A stretch of 64,000 nucleotides of DNA from Paenibacillus sp. FSL R10-2734 (GCF_037963865.1 NZ_CP150170.1:3534001-3598000); one strand, 5' to 3'. Counted from the first letter of the stretch, positions 51,062-60,195 are shown. Notes: generated from the letters alone by a model not told the origin. Translations and numbers: made by a program.

Positions 51062-51888
51062 ATGTGCAGTTTAGACCGCTGCATGAAGAAGATATAAATC
51101 ATGCATGCCGGCTCTTGAAGAGCAACTTACCGGAGCATGTTTACAATCAAACGATATTTGCTTGTGCTGGTTATCCAGCATATCTACAAGCAGCTTGTAA
51201 GTGTGGCGCCCATTCAGCCACATTGTTAATTGGAGCCTATATTGGAGATCTGCTCATTGGGTTCGCTGAATGGCGTCGAATGGAACAGATGTTAGTTCTA
51301 AATAACTTGAATGTGGATGCGGTGTATCGCAAGGATGGCATTGGCGGCATGCTCATGGCTTACGGAGAGAAATTAGCCAAGAGAGAGGGCATTAAGAAGC
51401 TGGTACTTGATGTGTTCTCATGGAATGAACAGGCTCATGCTTGGTATCTTCGCCTAGGCTTTGCGGAAGAAGGACGTACTTATTGGTACGTGAGAGATTT
51501 GGAACGTTCATTAGTGGCTAATGCAGATGTTATTGCTGCTAGCGCGCATATAGATGATGAAGAAGTGGCTTACATCATTGATGATTACCCAATGGCAGAG
51601 GCACATCATCTAAAATACGGATTCTCTTCTTTTAGGATTAGAACAAATCAGAAGACTTCAGTTGTGGGTCGACTCGGCGAGCAGTATTTTCGCATCCAGC
51701 TGCAAATTGGGGAGTGGGATGGTGGGTACCCACTAACTGATGTGTTACTCGACCTAGACCGGGAGAGAAAGTTGTTGTTACTTTCATCCGATGCATTTTT
51801 ACGAGAGAGAGACCCTGCGCTTAGCTTAAGCACTGAAAGTATACGAATGATTAAGATATTGGATTATCAGGAGGCGACATATGAGTAA
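51058..51888 (+). CDS. GNAT acetyltransferase with unknown C-terminal domain
   Basis: 276 residues. Residues 1-150 are a GNAT domain (YRKDGIGGMLMAYGEKLAKREG acetyl-CoA loop; NEQAHAWYLRLGFAEEGRTYWY). Residues 150-276 are not recognised. It lies between the PglC-like transferase and a FemAB-like gene, in the position where bacillosamine-type loci carry the amino-sugar N-acetyltransferase, so N-acetylation of the UDP-amino sugar is a reasonable inference. The usual EpsM/PglD left-handed helix enzyme is absent. Confidence 0.8.
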   Translation: MNVQFRPLHEEDINHACRLLKSNLPEHVYNQTIFACAGYPAYLQAACKCGAHSATLLIGAYIGDLLIGFAEWRRMEQMLVLNNLNVDAVYRKDGIGGMLMAYGEKLAKREGIKKLVLDVFSWNEQAHAWYLRLGFAEEGRTYWYVRDLERSLVANADVIAASAHIDDEEVAYIIDDYPMAEAHHLKYGFSSFRIRTNQKTSVVGRLGEQYFRIQLQIGEWDGGYPLTDVLLDLDRERKLLLLSSDAFLRERDPALSLSTESIRMIKILDYQEATYE

Positions 51889-52990
51889 CTTCATTGTCCT
51901 TAATAGCTCGCATTCTGAAGAATGGGATGCTTATTTGAATCAGATGGATCGAAAGGATATCTATTTCTCTGTAGATTTTTTTCGACTGTTCGAGGATGAA
52001 GATCATCAACAGGCAGAGCTGTTTGTATTTAAGCAGGGTGAACAGCTCATCATTTATCCTTACTTACTTCGATCGATAAGCCATCTTCCCGCAGTCATCC
52101 AACTGGGTCTTGAAGGGGAATGGTACGACATTAGTACACCTTATGGATACGGGGGACCGATATCTAATGTTCCTACAGGAGCTGAACGAACAGAGCTGTA
52201 TCGACAATTCAGTGAAACGTTCACAGATTACTGCAGAGAGAAAAGGATTATGACCGAGTTTGTAAGGTTTCATCCTTTAATAGGCAATGCCACCGAATAC
52301 CAAAAAGGGCTTACTACGGAGTTGAACCGGAATACAGCTTATATGGATTTGACGGTTGGTTCGGAGTCAGCGCTTATCCAGAATTATGGCAGCAATCATA
52401 AAAGAAATATTCGCAAATTAAAGTCAGCTCCATTTACCATTCGAAAGTCGGATCTTAAGGATCGGATCGAGTCTTTCACCGAATTATATTACGGTACGTT
52501 AAATGATTTACAAGCAGATCCCTTTTATTATTTCCCTCAAAAATTTATAGAAGATACAAGCCTTTTGCCAGAAGGGCAGGTAGAGCTATTCGAGGCGGTG
52601 GATGGGGAGAAGACGGTAGCGGCCTGTATTGTACTTCTTGATCGACCATGGATGCATTATCACTTATGCGGTTGGGATCGGGCTTATCTGCAGTGGTCAC
52701 CAACCAAATTTCTCATCCACTCAGCAGCCGTGTGGGGGATGGAGAATGGATACGAAAAATTCCATCTCGGTGGGGGATATAAGGGCAACGACGAACTGTT
52801 TCAGTTTAAGCTAAGATTCGCTACTCAACTAGAGCCACTGGACTATTACTTAGGTAAACGAATATTTTTTCCTGAGGTGTATGAACGTATTGTATCATTC
52901 TGCGACACGGAAATTGCGGGAAATTACTTTCCAATCTATCGGCATCCGTCTATTTTCAATCAAAATATATTGGACCACGCTCTGAAGTAA
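51881..52990 (+). CDS. FemAB/GNAT-like peptidyl or acyl transferase (PF13480-like)
   Basis: 369 residues. The central part (SNHKRNIRKLKSAPFTIRKS, then YYGTLNDLQADPFYYFPQKF, and MHYHLCGWDRAYLQWSPTKFLIH) matches the double-GNAT FemAB fold used for aminoacyl or acyl transfer from tRNA or CoA. It ends with FHLGGGYKGND...FKLRFA, the family motif. It overlaps the previous gene by 8 bp, so it probably adds an amino-acyl group to the sugar or polysaccharide. Substrate unknown. Confidence 0.85.
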   Translation: MSNFIVLNSSHSEEWDAYLNQMDRKDIYFSVDFFRLFEDEDHQQAELFVFKQGEQLIIYPYLLRSISHLPAVIQLGLEGEWYDISTPYGYGGPISNVPTGAERTELYRQFSETFTDYCREKRIMTEFVRFHPLIGNATEYQKGLTTELNRNTAYMDLTVGSESALIQNYGSNHKRNIRKLKSAPFTIRKSDLKDRIESFTELYYGTLNDLQADPFYYFPQKFIEDTSLLPEGQVELFEAVDGEKTVAACIVLLDRPWMHYHLCGWDRAYLQWSPTKFLIHSAAVWGMENGYEKFHLGGGYKGNDELFQFKLRFATQLEPLDYYLGKRIFFPEVYERIVSFCDTEIAGNYFPIYRHPSIFNQNILDHALK

Positions 52991-53049
52991 GACAATAAGA
53001 TATGTAATCCATCTGGATTAAAGCATCCAAATGGAGAAAGGAGCAAGGC

Positions 53050-54216
53050 ATGAGTATTCGTCAACCAAGCATTCTACCACGAATCTTGTTGTCCCCGCCG
53101 CATGTCAGTGGACGTGAACAGGCTTATTTGGAGGATGCAATTCATTCTGGCTGGATCGCTCCCATTGGACCACAAGTCGATGCTTTCGAGCGGGAGATGG
53201 CCGACTATACAGGCTCAAAGGGTGCACTTGCGTTAAGCTCAGGTACAGCGGCAATTCATCTCGCTCTACGTCTTGCTGGCGTCTCTCAAGGAGATTACGT
53301 GATTTGTTCGACGCTCACGTTCGTAGCTAGTGCCAATCCTATTCTATATTTGGGGGCTACACCTGTATTCGTAGACTCAGAGCCAGAGACATGGAATATG
53401 TGTCCACTAGCCTTTCAGCGGGCCTGCCAGGATTTGAATGATAGAGGGCTACTTCCTAAAGCAGCCGTTGTTGTCAATTTGTACGGTCAGAGCGCAGATA
53501 TGGAGCCTATTGTAGAAATTGCGAATCGTTACGGTATTACTTTGATAGAAGATGCTGCTGAATCACTAGGTGCTTTTTATCACGGAAAGGCTAGTGGTAC
53601 TTGGGGCCGCTTTGGAATCTATTCTTTCAACGGGAATAAGATCATTACAACCTCAGGTGGAGGGATGCTTGTGTCGGATGATACCGATGCATTGGAGCAG
53701 GCGCGTTTCTGGTCTACGCAAGCACGTGACACTGCACCACATTATCAGCATTCCGAAATGGGTTATAACTATAGGCTCAGTAACCTATTGGCAGCCATAG
53801 GCCGCGGTCAATTGGAACTGCTTGAGGAAAGAGTAGAACGGCGCAGACATATTTGTCAGACGTACTTAGAGCGACTGGGTTCTGTTCCAGGTCTTCATTT
53901 CATGCCGGAAGCGCCTAATTGTCGCAGTACACGCTGGTTAAGTGCGCTAACAATTGATGAAGAGATTGCTGGATTCTCCGCAAATCAACTCTTGAAGTGC
54001 CTGGAATTTAACAATATAGAAGCGAGACCTGTATGGAAACCGCTGCATCTACAACCGCTATTCGAGAATGCCTTCTATTATCCTTACATGGAGGGACATA
54101 GTGTATCTGATCAGTTGTTTACAAAAGGTGTATGCCTACCCTCTGGAAGCTCCTTATCGGATGATGATCTGGTACGTGTATTGGATGCAATAGAGACATG
54201 CATTCAGAAGCGCTAA
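53050..54216 (+). CDS. DegT/DnrJ/EryC1-family sugar aminotransferase (PglE/EpsN-like)
   Basis: 388 residues of a PLP-dependent aminotransferase. D168 (LIEDAAES) binds the pyridine ring and K197 (SFNGNKIITTSGGGM) forms the internal aldimine. Family members of this type convert the 4-keto-6-deoxy UDP-sugar to a 4-amino sugar. It therefore follows the dehydratase at 47385 in the pathway. GAGAAAGGAG precedes ATG. The minus-strand beta-helix gene ends 4 bp after its stop. Confidence 0.94.
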   Translation: MSIRQPSILPRILLSPPHVSGREQAYLEDAIHSGWIAPIGPQVDAFEREMADYTGSKGALALSSGTAAIHLALRLAGVSQGDYVICSTLTFVASANPILYLGATPVFVDSEPETWNMCPLAFQRACQDLNDRGLLPKAAVVVNLYGQSADMEPIVEIANRYGITLIEDAAESLGAFYHGKASGTWGRFGIYSFNGNKIITTSGGGMLVSDDTDALEQARFWSTQARDTAPHYQHSEMGYNYRLSNLLAAIGRGQLELLEERVERRRHICQTYLERLGSVPGLHFMPEAPNCRSTRWLSALTIDEEIAGFSANQLLKCLEFNNIEARPVWKPLHLQPLFENAFYYPYMEGHSVSDQLFTKGVCLPSGSSLSDDDLVRVLDAIETCIQKR

Positions 54217-54220
54217 ATGA

Positions 54221-55867
54221 TTACTTGGCAATCCAACCGTTAGCACCGGTTCCGCTTTCCTTCACATAAAAAGTAGCTTTAGCTACACCGTCTGTTCGCA
54301 TAGCTAGACTGCCAACCGGAGCGGTTAAGCTTCCCTCGGGTGAACCTTCCACGATGAATACTGCGGGAAGTAATGTTCCCCCAACGAGTCGCATCGCCCG
54401 TTTGAAGTTGCCATAGGTTGAGAACCATTCAGTTATTGCATACGGATTATACAAAGTGCCAAGAGACGTACCCTGCATGGCAACCAACGTTTCAAATTCT
54501 AGAATGCGTTTTACCTTTACAGAACGAGTATCAAACACCGCTACATTGTTCAAATGCAAGAATGGCTTAGATGAACCATAAGAAGAGACTAGAACTACCT
54601 GATTGGTCCCGCTGTTACGAACGATCATATTGTCAACAGTAACCATCGTGTCTGATTGCGTAGCGAACAAGTATAAAGCATTACCTGTTAGATCCTGTAC
54701 ATCCATTGTCCCCACATAAAGATCTCCTCCGTCGATTCGGACTCCGCTAGCTAAGCTGGAGCCTGAGCTGTACACTCCTAACGATCCGATATGCAGTCTT
54801 GGTTTACCTCCGGAAGCATTGAACGCAGCATAGATGGCAGGACCTCCTATGCCATCGAACTTAGCACTCGCGATATCGATAAATTGTGAGTATATCGTCT
54901 GCAAACCGTAGCTAGCTTTATGATCTGTGGAACGAATAGATAAATGACTAATTTTCATAGTCAATCCATAAGACAGTAATGCTGGACTTACGGTTCCAGC
55001 AACACGCATATCAAGCGAACCGATGTCGAGGGTCCAGAGTTTAGCGATTTCATCTGTAAGCCCTGCCGACAGATCATTGCCGAAACCAGTAGTAGTCAAG
55101 GAGTCGAAGCGTTGATAAAAGCTGCGAGTTCCTTTAAACTCGTCGGGTTCTAAGTCTAGCGAGTTAGCCCCATTGAAGCTAGGTGCACCACCGCGGCTAT
55201 TGTTTAGAACCGCGCTGTTAACATGAAGCTGATCTACAAAATGAATGACGAAGTTCTTTCGTCCAGCAGTTTCACAACGGGCATACCCGATCTGCACATT
55301 AACGGATGGAATTTCTTCCGTGCCTCCAATAAAAATATTATCACCGTAGCAATCATGGGAGTACACCGATTCGATGGATATATTTTGCGAAGAAGAAATG
55401 AACAAGCCGTGAAGCTGATCGTTGACGTTTGTTTTCACAGTTGAAGCACTTCCATCAATTTCGAGAGCGCCAGTGATCGCGATATTTGAGGCATTTAAGA
55501 TGACGAGTACTCTAGTGTCTGATGGTGGGTTTGGGGCTAGGACTAATTTGGAGCCGGGTTCAAAACTTAGGTTGGTTCCAGCTGGAATACGAAGACACCA
55601 CCATTCAAGGATGGAAGGATTACGCATGCGGCCGGATGAGACTTTGTATACACCAGGCGGGAAAATAACAACTTTGCGTTTAGCGTTTCCAGCATTGATT
55701 GCATTTTGAATCGCAACGGTGTCGTCTTTAACACCATTCCCAGTGGCTCCGTATGATCGAACATTCACGTAACCGTTAGTCTCTGGGTCTAATTTAATTG
55801 AAGTGACCGCGCCGTCCACAATAACGGACGTTGTTACAGAATTATCTGGAATAGGGGCAGTTGCCAT
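54221..55867 (-). CDS. Right-handed beta-helix protein, tailspike/pectate-lyase-like
   Basis: 548 residues from ATG 55867, AAGGAG 8 bases before it. Residues 35-110 carry the Pectate_lyase_3 start (VNVRSYGATGNGVKDDTVAIQNAIN, VVIFPPGVYKVSS), followed by many parallel beta-helix rungs, and the C-terminal 50 residues (GSLTAPVGSLAMRTDGVAKAT) resemble the trimerisation or attachment tail of phage fibres. There is no signal peptide. It is the only opposite-strand gene in the polysaccharide operon; a polysaccharide lyase/depolymerase role is inferred. Confidence 0.85.
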   Translation of the reverse strand: MATAPIPDNSVTTSVIVDGAVTSIKLDPETNGYVNVRSYGATGNGVKDDTVAIQNAINAGNAKRKVVIFPPGVYKVSSGRMRNPSILEWWCLRIPAGTNLSFEPGSKLVLAPNPPSDTRVLVILNASNIAITGALEIDGSASTVKTNVNDQLHGLFISSSQNISIESVYSHDCYGDNIFIGGTEEIPSVNVQIGYARCETAGRKNFVIHFVDQLHVNSAVLNNSRGGAPSFNGANSLDLEPDEFKGTRSFYQRFDSLTTTGFGNDLSAGLTDEIAKLWTLDIGSLDMRVAGTVSPALLSYGLTMKISHLSIRSTDHKASYGLQTIYSQFIDIASAKFDGIGGPAIYAAFNASGGKPRLHIGSLGVYSSGSSLASGVRIDGGDLYVGTMDVQDLTGNALYLFATQSDTMVTVDNMIVRNSGTNQVVLVSSYGSSKPFLHLNNVAVFDTRSVKVKRILEFETLVAMQGTSLGTLYNPYAITEWFSTYGNFKRAMRLVGGTLLPAVFIVEGSPEGSLTAPVGSLAMRTDGVAKATFYVKESGTGANGWIAK

Positions 55868-55966
55868 ATACTTCACTCCTTTATTCTTTGATTTAGTATT
55901 TTATGTGAACTTTTCTATAGATGCCTGTACAAAGAACACTCATATAGGGCGAAAGGAGTTTTTTAT

Positions 55967-56911
55967 TTGAAAGTATTGGTAACTGGGGGGCTTGGGTTTA
56001 TTGGGTCCCATGTTGTTGATAGGCTCATAAGAGAAGGCAATGAAACTGTAATTGTAGATAATGTATCGGGTGCCTCCGGCTCATTCTATAGAAATCCTTC
56101 CGCACTTCTATATCCGTACGATATTCGGGATGAGACACTGAGCGAGGTCTTTAGCCGTGAGAAGCCGAACGTGGTCATTCATCTGGCTGCACAGATCGAC
56201 GTAAGAGAATCACAGCGAAATCCGTTGTTTGATGCGAACGTGAATATTGTTGGAACACTAAACGTCCTTCGTATGTGCGAGGCTCATCATGTTGAAAAGA
56301 TTGTTTACGCCTCATCAGCTGCTGTATATGGTAACCCTGAATATTTAAGCATTGATGAGAAACATCCCTTAAATCCAGAGTCTTGCTATGGCGTATCCAA
56401 AAGTGTTCCTGAGTCCTACATTCGGATGTTTGCCAGCATGCACGGCCTGAAGTATACGGTTCTCCGTCTGGCTAACGTATATGGACCACGGCAAAGCTCG
56501 CATGGTGAAGCTGGCGTTGTTTCGATTTTTCTGGATCGTATGAAGCAAGGCAAGGACTTGGTGATCTACGGGGATGGAGAACAGACCAGAGATTTTGTCT
56601 ATGTTGAGGATGTGGCACAGGCGTTTGTAGATGCGGCTCTTACGGTTGACAGAGTGGATAATCAGATCCTGAATATTAGCTGCGGAGTAGCTACCTCGAT
56701 TAATACAATGGTGGAGATGATGGGTGACATAACGGGTAGAGTTTCTCATACAACCTATGAACAGGCTCGACCGGGCGATATTATTCACAGCTATTTAAAC
56801 AATAAGAAAGCATGGGAATTGATGTTCTGGTCTCCTAACCATGCTCTTCACGAGGGACTTGAGAAGACGATTGCAGCCCGATTGACTGTAGGAAGTGCTG
56901 TGAATTACTAA
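55967..56911 (+). CDS. NAD-dependent nucleotide-sugar epimerase/dehydratase
   Basis: 314 residues of the extended SDR type: VTGGLGFIGSHVVDRLIREG binds NAD, catalytic S/T and YGVSK (Y-x-x-x-K) are in SCYGVSKSVPESYIRMFA, and LANVYGPRQ is typical of UDP-glucose 4-epimerases. TTG 55967 is preceded by GAAAGGAG. It probably supplies a second sugar nucleotide such as UDP-galactose for the polymer. It is divergent from the beta-helix gene. Confidence 0.92.
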   Translation: MKVLVTGGLGFIGSHVVDRLIREGNETVIVDNVSGASGSFYRNPSALLYPYDIRDETLSEVFSREKPNVVIHLAAQIDVRESQRNPLFDANVNIVGTLNVLRMCEAHHVEKIVYASSAAVYGNPEYLSIDEKHPLNPESCYGVSKSVPESYIRMFASMHGLKYTVLRLANVYGPRQSSHGEAGVVSIFLDRMKQGKDLVIYGDGEQTRDFVYVEDVAQAFVDAALTVDRVDNQILNISCGVATSINTMVEMMGDITGRVSHTTYEQARPGDIIHSYLNNKKAWELMFWSPNHALHEGLEKTIAARLTVGSAVNY

Positions 56912-56938
56912 TCGCAAATATCGAAAGGGGTCATCCCC

Positions 56939-58057
56939 ATGGAACGAAAATTGAATTCGGAAATGTTTGTTCTGCGTAGTATAGCCTGTTTAAGTATAGC
57001 GCTGCTGCATGCTTTATATCGAGTCTATGATGACGGAAATACGACTTGGGTAGAGTCGGTGGGTCTATTGCTTACATTTGGCACGCCAGTGTTTATATTT
57101 ATCTCCCAATTTGTATTATCGTTTGCTTACCCAGATGGAATTCCCGCGAGATTTTGGGAGAAACGAATCAAGTATATTTTACTTCCCTACTTTTTTTTCG
57201 GTGCTTTGTACGCAGGTTTAAAAGGTTTGGATATGTCGAGCAGTGAGGGCATTCCACTACTTCAGGCCTTTTGGTATTACCTCTGGCGCCATATATTACT
57301 TGGAGATTTTCATGGCTACTTTATCCTCATTATCTTTCAGTTTTATGGCCTGTTCATCTTGTTTCAAAAGCATGCCAAAAAATTCACACCCCGCTCATTG
57401 CTGATTGCATCGTTCGTATTAAACGTAGTGTACTTAGCGTTCTTTAACTTCACCAAGCCCGTGGATACGGTAGCTGCTCATTATATCTGGGATAAACTGT
57501 ATTGGGTTTTCTCACCTGGGTGGATTTTCTACTTTACTGTGGCTTATTACTTGGGGCGAAATGAGACTTGGTTCCGGGCAAAATTAAAACAGTTCCGATT
57601 AGCCGTCTACATGCTTCCGGTTGTAACTGGGGCGCTAGTGCTGTTCGTGAATGGGCAAGGCTGGATTACGGCACATAGTTCTAAGAGAGTGGATATGTTA
57701 CTTTTCGCTATGAGCATGACTTTTCTACTGTTCACAGTTGCTTCTTCATTAAAGAAAGTGCCGCGTGTGCTGGAGTGGAGCAGTAAATACTCCTTTGGCA
57801 TATACTTGCTTCACCCGTTGCTATTGGCTTTGTTTGTCAAACTTCCTTCTTCATTCGGGTTGCAAAATCTTGGACTATTCAGTGTTCTGCTACAATTTGT
57901 CGGGTGTGTAGTGGGTTCGGCAATCATCATGAACCTTGCGAATCGTATTCCAGGGGGAGCCTTTGTATTCGGTCGAATCGGGATTGGAATTAATCAGAGA
58001 ACACCGCCGAAACCGCTGGATAAGCCCATAAACTCGAGCATTGGGAACATAAACTAG
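56939..58057 (+). CDS. Acyltransferase 3 family membrane protein
   Basis: 372 residues with ten predicted helices. The start ERKLNSEMFVLRSIACLSIALLHALYRVYDDG contains the (R-x-x-A)...H pattern of OafA/YrhL-type O-acyltransferases. It probably acetylates sugars of the polysaccharide outside or during export. AAAGGGG lies upstream and an own terminator follows. Confidence 0.9.
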   Translation: MERKLNSEMFVLRSIACLSIALLHALYRVYDDGNTTWVESVGLLLTFGTPVFIFISQFVLSFAYPDGIPARFWEKRIKYILLPYFFFGALYAGLKGLDMSSSEGIPLLQAFWYYLWRHILLGDFHGYFILIIFQFYGLFILFQKHAKKFTPRSLLIASFVLNVVYLAFFNFTKPVDTVAAHYIWDKLYWVFSPGWIFYFTVAYYLGRNETWFRAKLKQFRLAVYMLPVVTGALVLFVNGQGWITAHSSKRVDMLLFAMSMTFLLFTVASSLKKVPRVLEWSSKYSFGIYLLHPLLLALFVKLPSSFGLQNLGLFSVLLQFVGCVVGSAIIMNLANRIPGGAFVFGRIGIGINQRTPPKPLDKPINSSIGNIN

Positions 58058-58066
58058 CTAAAAATT

Positions 58067-58108
58067 GACCACTAACCTTCCGTTTTTCAGGTGATTAGTG
58101 GTCTTTTA
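58067..58108 (+). terminator. Terminator at the end of the polysaccharide locus
   Basis: GACCACTAA / TTAGTGGTC, a 9-bp perfect stem with a 19-base loop, followed by TTTT. Confidence 0.85.
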
Positions 58109-58119
58109 ATATTCTCTTG

Positions 58120-58410
58120 GTAAATCGCCATTACATCGCACTAGTTACACCCACTCAATCCTCATTAAAAAGGCTAAATAGTTGTAAAAAGTACAATTGC
58201 GCTTTTTCGTTTGCTGCTTAGTTCCAGTTTAATTGCATACTGTACAACTATTTTCCGAGAATTTCGCTATATGGAGGTAAATGTTCATTTTTAAGTGTAT
58301 AGAGTGCAACTAAATCCCAGTAAACTACCTTCAAAGCGTATATAGTTGCACAAAATACAATTAAACCAACTTCGTCATCGCTTGCATTAGCTAAACTCTC
58401 GCACATTCGG
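58120..58410 (+). repeat. Intergenic repeat cluster (TAGTTG-CAATT type)
   Basis: A motif of about 21 bp recurs in both orientations: TAGTTGTAAAAAGTACAATT (58183 region), its reverse complement near 58235 (AATTGCATACTGTACAACTA), GTGTATAGAGTGCAACTAAA near 58296, and TAGTTGCACAAAATACAATT near 58344. No gene-like frame is present. The cluster is interrupted on the right by the IS element. Confidence 0.55.
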
Positions 58411-58483
58411 CTAGACCCCCTTAATCCGGAGTCCTGTCCACCAAAAATACTGCAGACGTAGAATTACTCTTTCTTTCGAGCAA

Positions 58484-59380
58484 TTACATCGCTCTATGAA
58501 ATGCTGAAGAATCCTCTAGTGTTTTAACCCACGCTGAAAACACGGCTGGAGGTTTCGATTTTAAACTACCGTGCATTTTTCGGTTATTGTAGAAATCCAT
58601 GTACTGGTCAAGCGATTCATAGGCCTCTTCAAATGTCCTAAAGTCCCTTATACGGAACAGATCGCGTTCCATCAAACTATGGAAAGACTCAATGTAGGCA
58701 TTCATATTTGGTGTCCTTGGGGGTATGCGCTCATGGATAATATCTAGGCTCTCGCACATATCTCCAAATAGTTTACTGGTGAATTGAGGGCCGTTATCTG
58801 TACGAATCGTAGGTATCTCTTCACCTGCTGTTATCCGACTCTGAAGGGCGTAACAAAGCGTCTGAACGGCGTGCTTAGCTTCACAAGCGGGCCCTCTGTA
58901 CTGTTTGACAACAACGCGATCAAACACATCAATGATACTGAGCACAAAAAAGAAACGCTCCAAACCACTGACGTAGCCGTACTTAATATCCATTTGCCAG
59001 AGTTGATTAGAGCTTGTAACGATACGGTTTCTCGGCAGTCTACGCGGATGTGACTGGACTCGCTGGCGTGGTTTTTGAAGAATGCCTAGCTCGTCACATA
59101 ACCGGTAAGACTTCTTTTTATTTAGTTTCACGTTGTATTTATCCTGAATACATTTTGCGAGAAGTTTGTAGCCGTAAACATACTCTTCACCTTCAATCAG
59201 TTCAAGAAGCCATTGATTTATCTGTTCGTCGCATATGCGTTCGCCCTCATACGTATAAGAGTATCCGGGCACTGGACGGCCACGTCGGCCTCTTGTAGGG
59301 CGTTCAGATGGTGCAACATTCGCTCTTTTTTTGCGGTCATAATAGGTGGATTCCGAAATGCCTAAGATGCGCAGAACCAC
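58484..59380 (-). CDS. IS3 family transposase, orfB (DDE domain)
   Basis: 298 residues: an HTH_21-like N-terminal part, then an RNase H-like integrase core with the three acidic residues in LWQMDIKYGYV, TIRTDNGPQF and MNAYIESFHSLM (D, D, E at the expected spacing). It is normally made as a fusion with OrfA by a -1 frameshift at the A6G run of orfA (59449-59455, minus strand). Full length, no internal stop. Confidence 0.92.
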   Translation of the reverse strand: MVLRILGISESTYYDRKKRANVAPSERPTRGRRGRPVPGYSYTYEGERICDEQINQWLLELIEGEEYVYGYKLLAKCIQDKYNVKLNKKKSYRLCDELGILQKPRQRVQSHPRRLPRNRIVTSSNQLWQMDIKYGYVSGLERFFFVLSIIDVFDRVVVKQYRGPACEAKHAVQTLCYALQSRITAGEEIPTIRTDNGPQFTSKLFGDMCESLDIIHERIPPRTPNMNAYIESFHSLMERDLFRIRDFRTFEEAYESLDQYMDFYNNRKMHGSLKSKPPAVFSAWVKTLEDSSAFHRAM

Positions 59381-59415
59381 TGCTACTGGTTCTCCCCGCT
59401 TAATAAATGGTTCTG

Positions 59416-59736
59416 CTACTTCGAGTTTTTCAGATAAGCGGGGGCTTGCTTTTTTAGCAGTTCTCGTAAGATTTCAAGCTCGAGTTCCCTCTCCCCGAGC
59501 ACCTTAACCGCCTTTTCGTACCGCTGTTCGACCTCTTGCAGCCGTTGTAGCTCCTGGAGGTGCTCGTCAGCAAACGGAATCTCTTCAGCAGGGATGAAGT
59601 CACGATGATCTCTTATCCAACTACGAATGGTTTCAGGATGGATGTCATACATGCGAGCCAATACCCCCACCTTAATACCAGCCAACGCTTCTTTAACGAT
59701 GTTAAGCTGCGTTTCTTTATTCAACCTTTTTCCCAT
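59416..59736 (-). CDS. IS3 family transposase, orfA (HTH domain)
   Basis: 106 residues. The helix-turn-helix is TQLNIVKEALAGIKVGVLARMYDIHPETIRSW, and a leucine-zipper-like segment follows (VEQRYEKAVKVLGERELELEILRELLKK). AGGAG precedes ATG 59736. The A6G sequence (59449-59455) near its end provides the slippery site for the OrfAB fusion. Confidence 0.92.
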   Translation of the reverse strand: MGKRLNKETQLNIVKEALAGIKVGVLARMYDIHPETIRSWIRDHRDFIPAEEIPFADEHLQELQRLQEVEQRYEKAVKVLGERELELEILRELLKKQAPAYLKNSK

Positions 59737-59806
59737 ACTGGATCACTCCTTTAACTTAAGTTTAGATTATTGGGTGTAAAGACTCCAGTTTAATTAGGGG
59801 GCCTAG

Positions 59807-60195
59807 GAGCATTCGCGGCGTGGTCCCAGTTTAATTGTTGTATTGCAGCCAGATAGCACGTAATCCTGCCGTTTCGGACCGTATTGCAGCTATTTGAGCT
59901 TTTTGCATCATTTTGCTATAGATTCGGACTGTGTAGCTCTTATTTCCATAAAAGCACACTTTTTTGGAGTAGTTTTGAGTAAATAGTTGCATCTGAGTCC
60001 GATAATCTAGCAAAATGGCCAAAATCATTAAAATAAGGGCTTCTCAGTCCGGTTTATAATCGTGAGGAGCTGAAATAGTTGGAATTATCGGGGAATCCTA
60101 TTATAATGGGTTTCTTGCTTAAATGTAATTATGAATATTTAACCATTTACATCCAGAGAATAATGCAACTCGCAGACATTAGGAGGAAATGAAAA
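59807..60195 (+). other. Intergenic region with TCGGAC-type dispersed repeats
   Basis: No gene-like frame. TCGGACCGTATTGCAGCTAT (59874-59893) and, inverted, AAATAGTTGCATCTGAGTCC (59981-60000, then GA) resemble the 37540 copy. CCCAGTTTAATTG (59826 region) also recurs at 58225. Near 60110, TATAAT-like and TTAAAT sequences could serve the LLM oxidoreductase gene. Confidence 0.45.

Larger units (their letters stand above)
58415..59802 (-). mobile_element. IS3 family insertion sequence
   Basis: Two minus-strand genes (orfA, orfB) lie between imperfect terminal repeats: left CCCCCTTAAT..CCGGAGTC; right end, on the minus strand, CCCCCTAATTAAACTGGAGTC. CTAG directly flanks both sides (58411-58414 and 59803-59806) and may be the target duplication. 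The size of about 1.39 kb fits IS3-family elements. Exact ends are an estimate. Both genes are complete, so the copy may be active. Confidence 0.75.
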
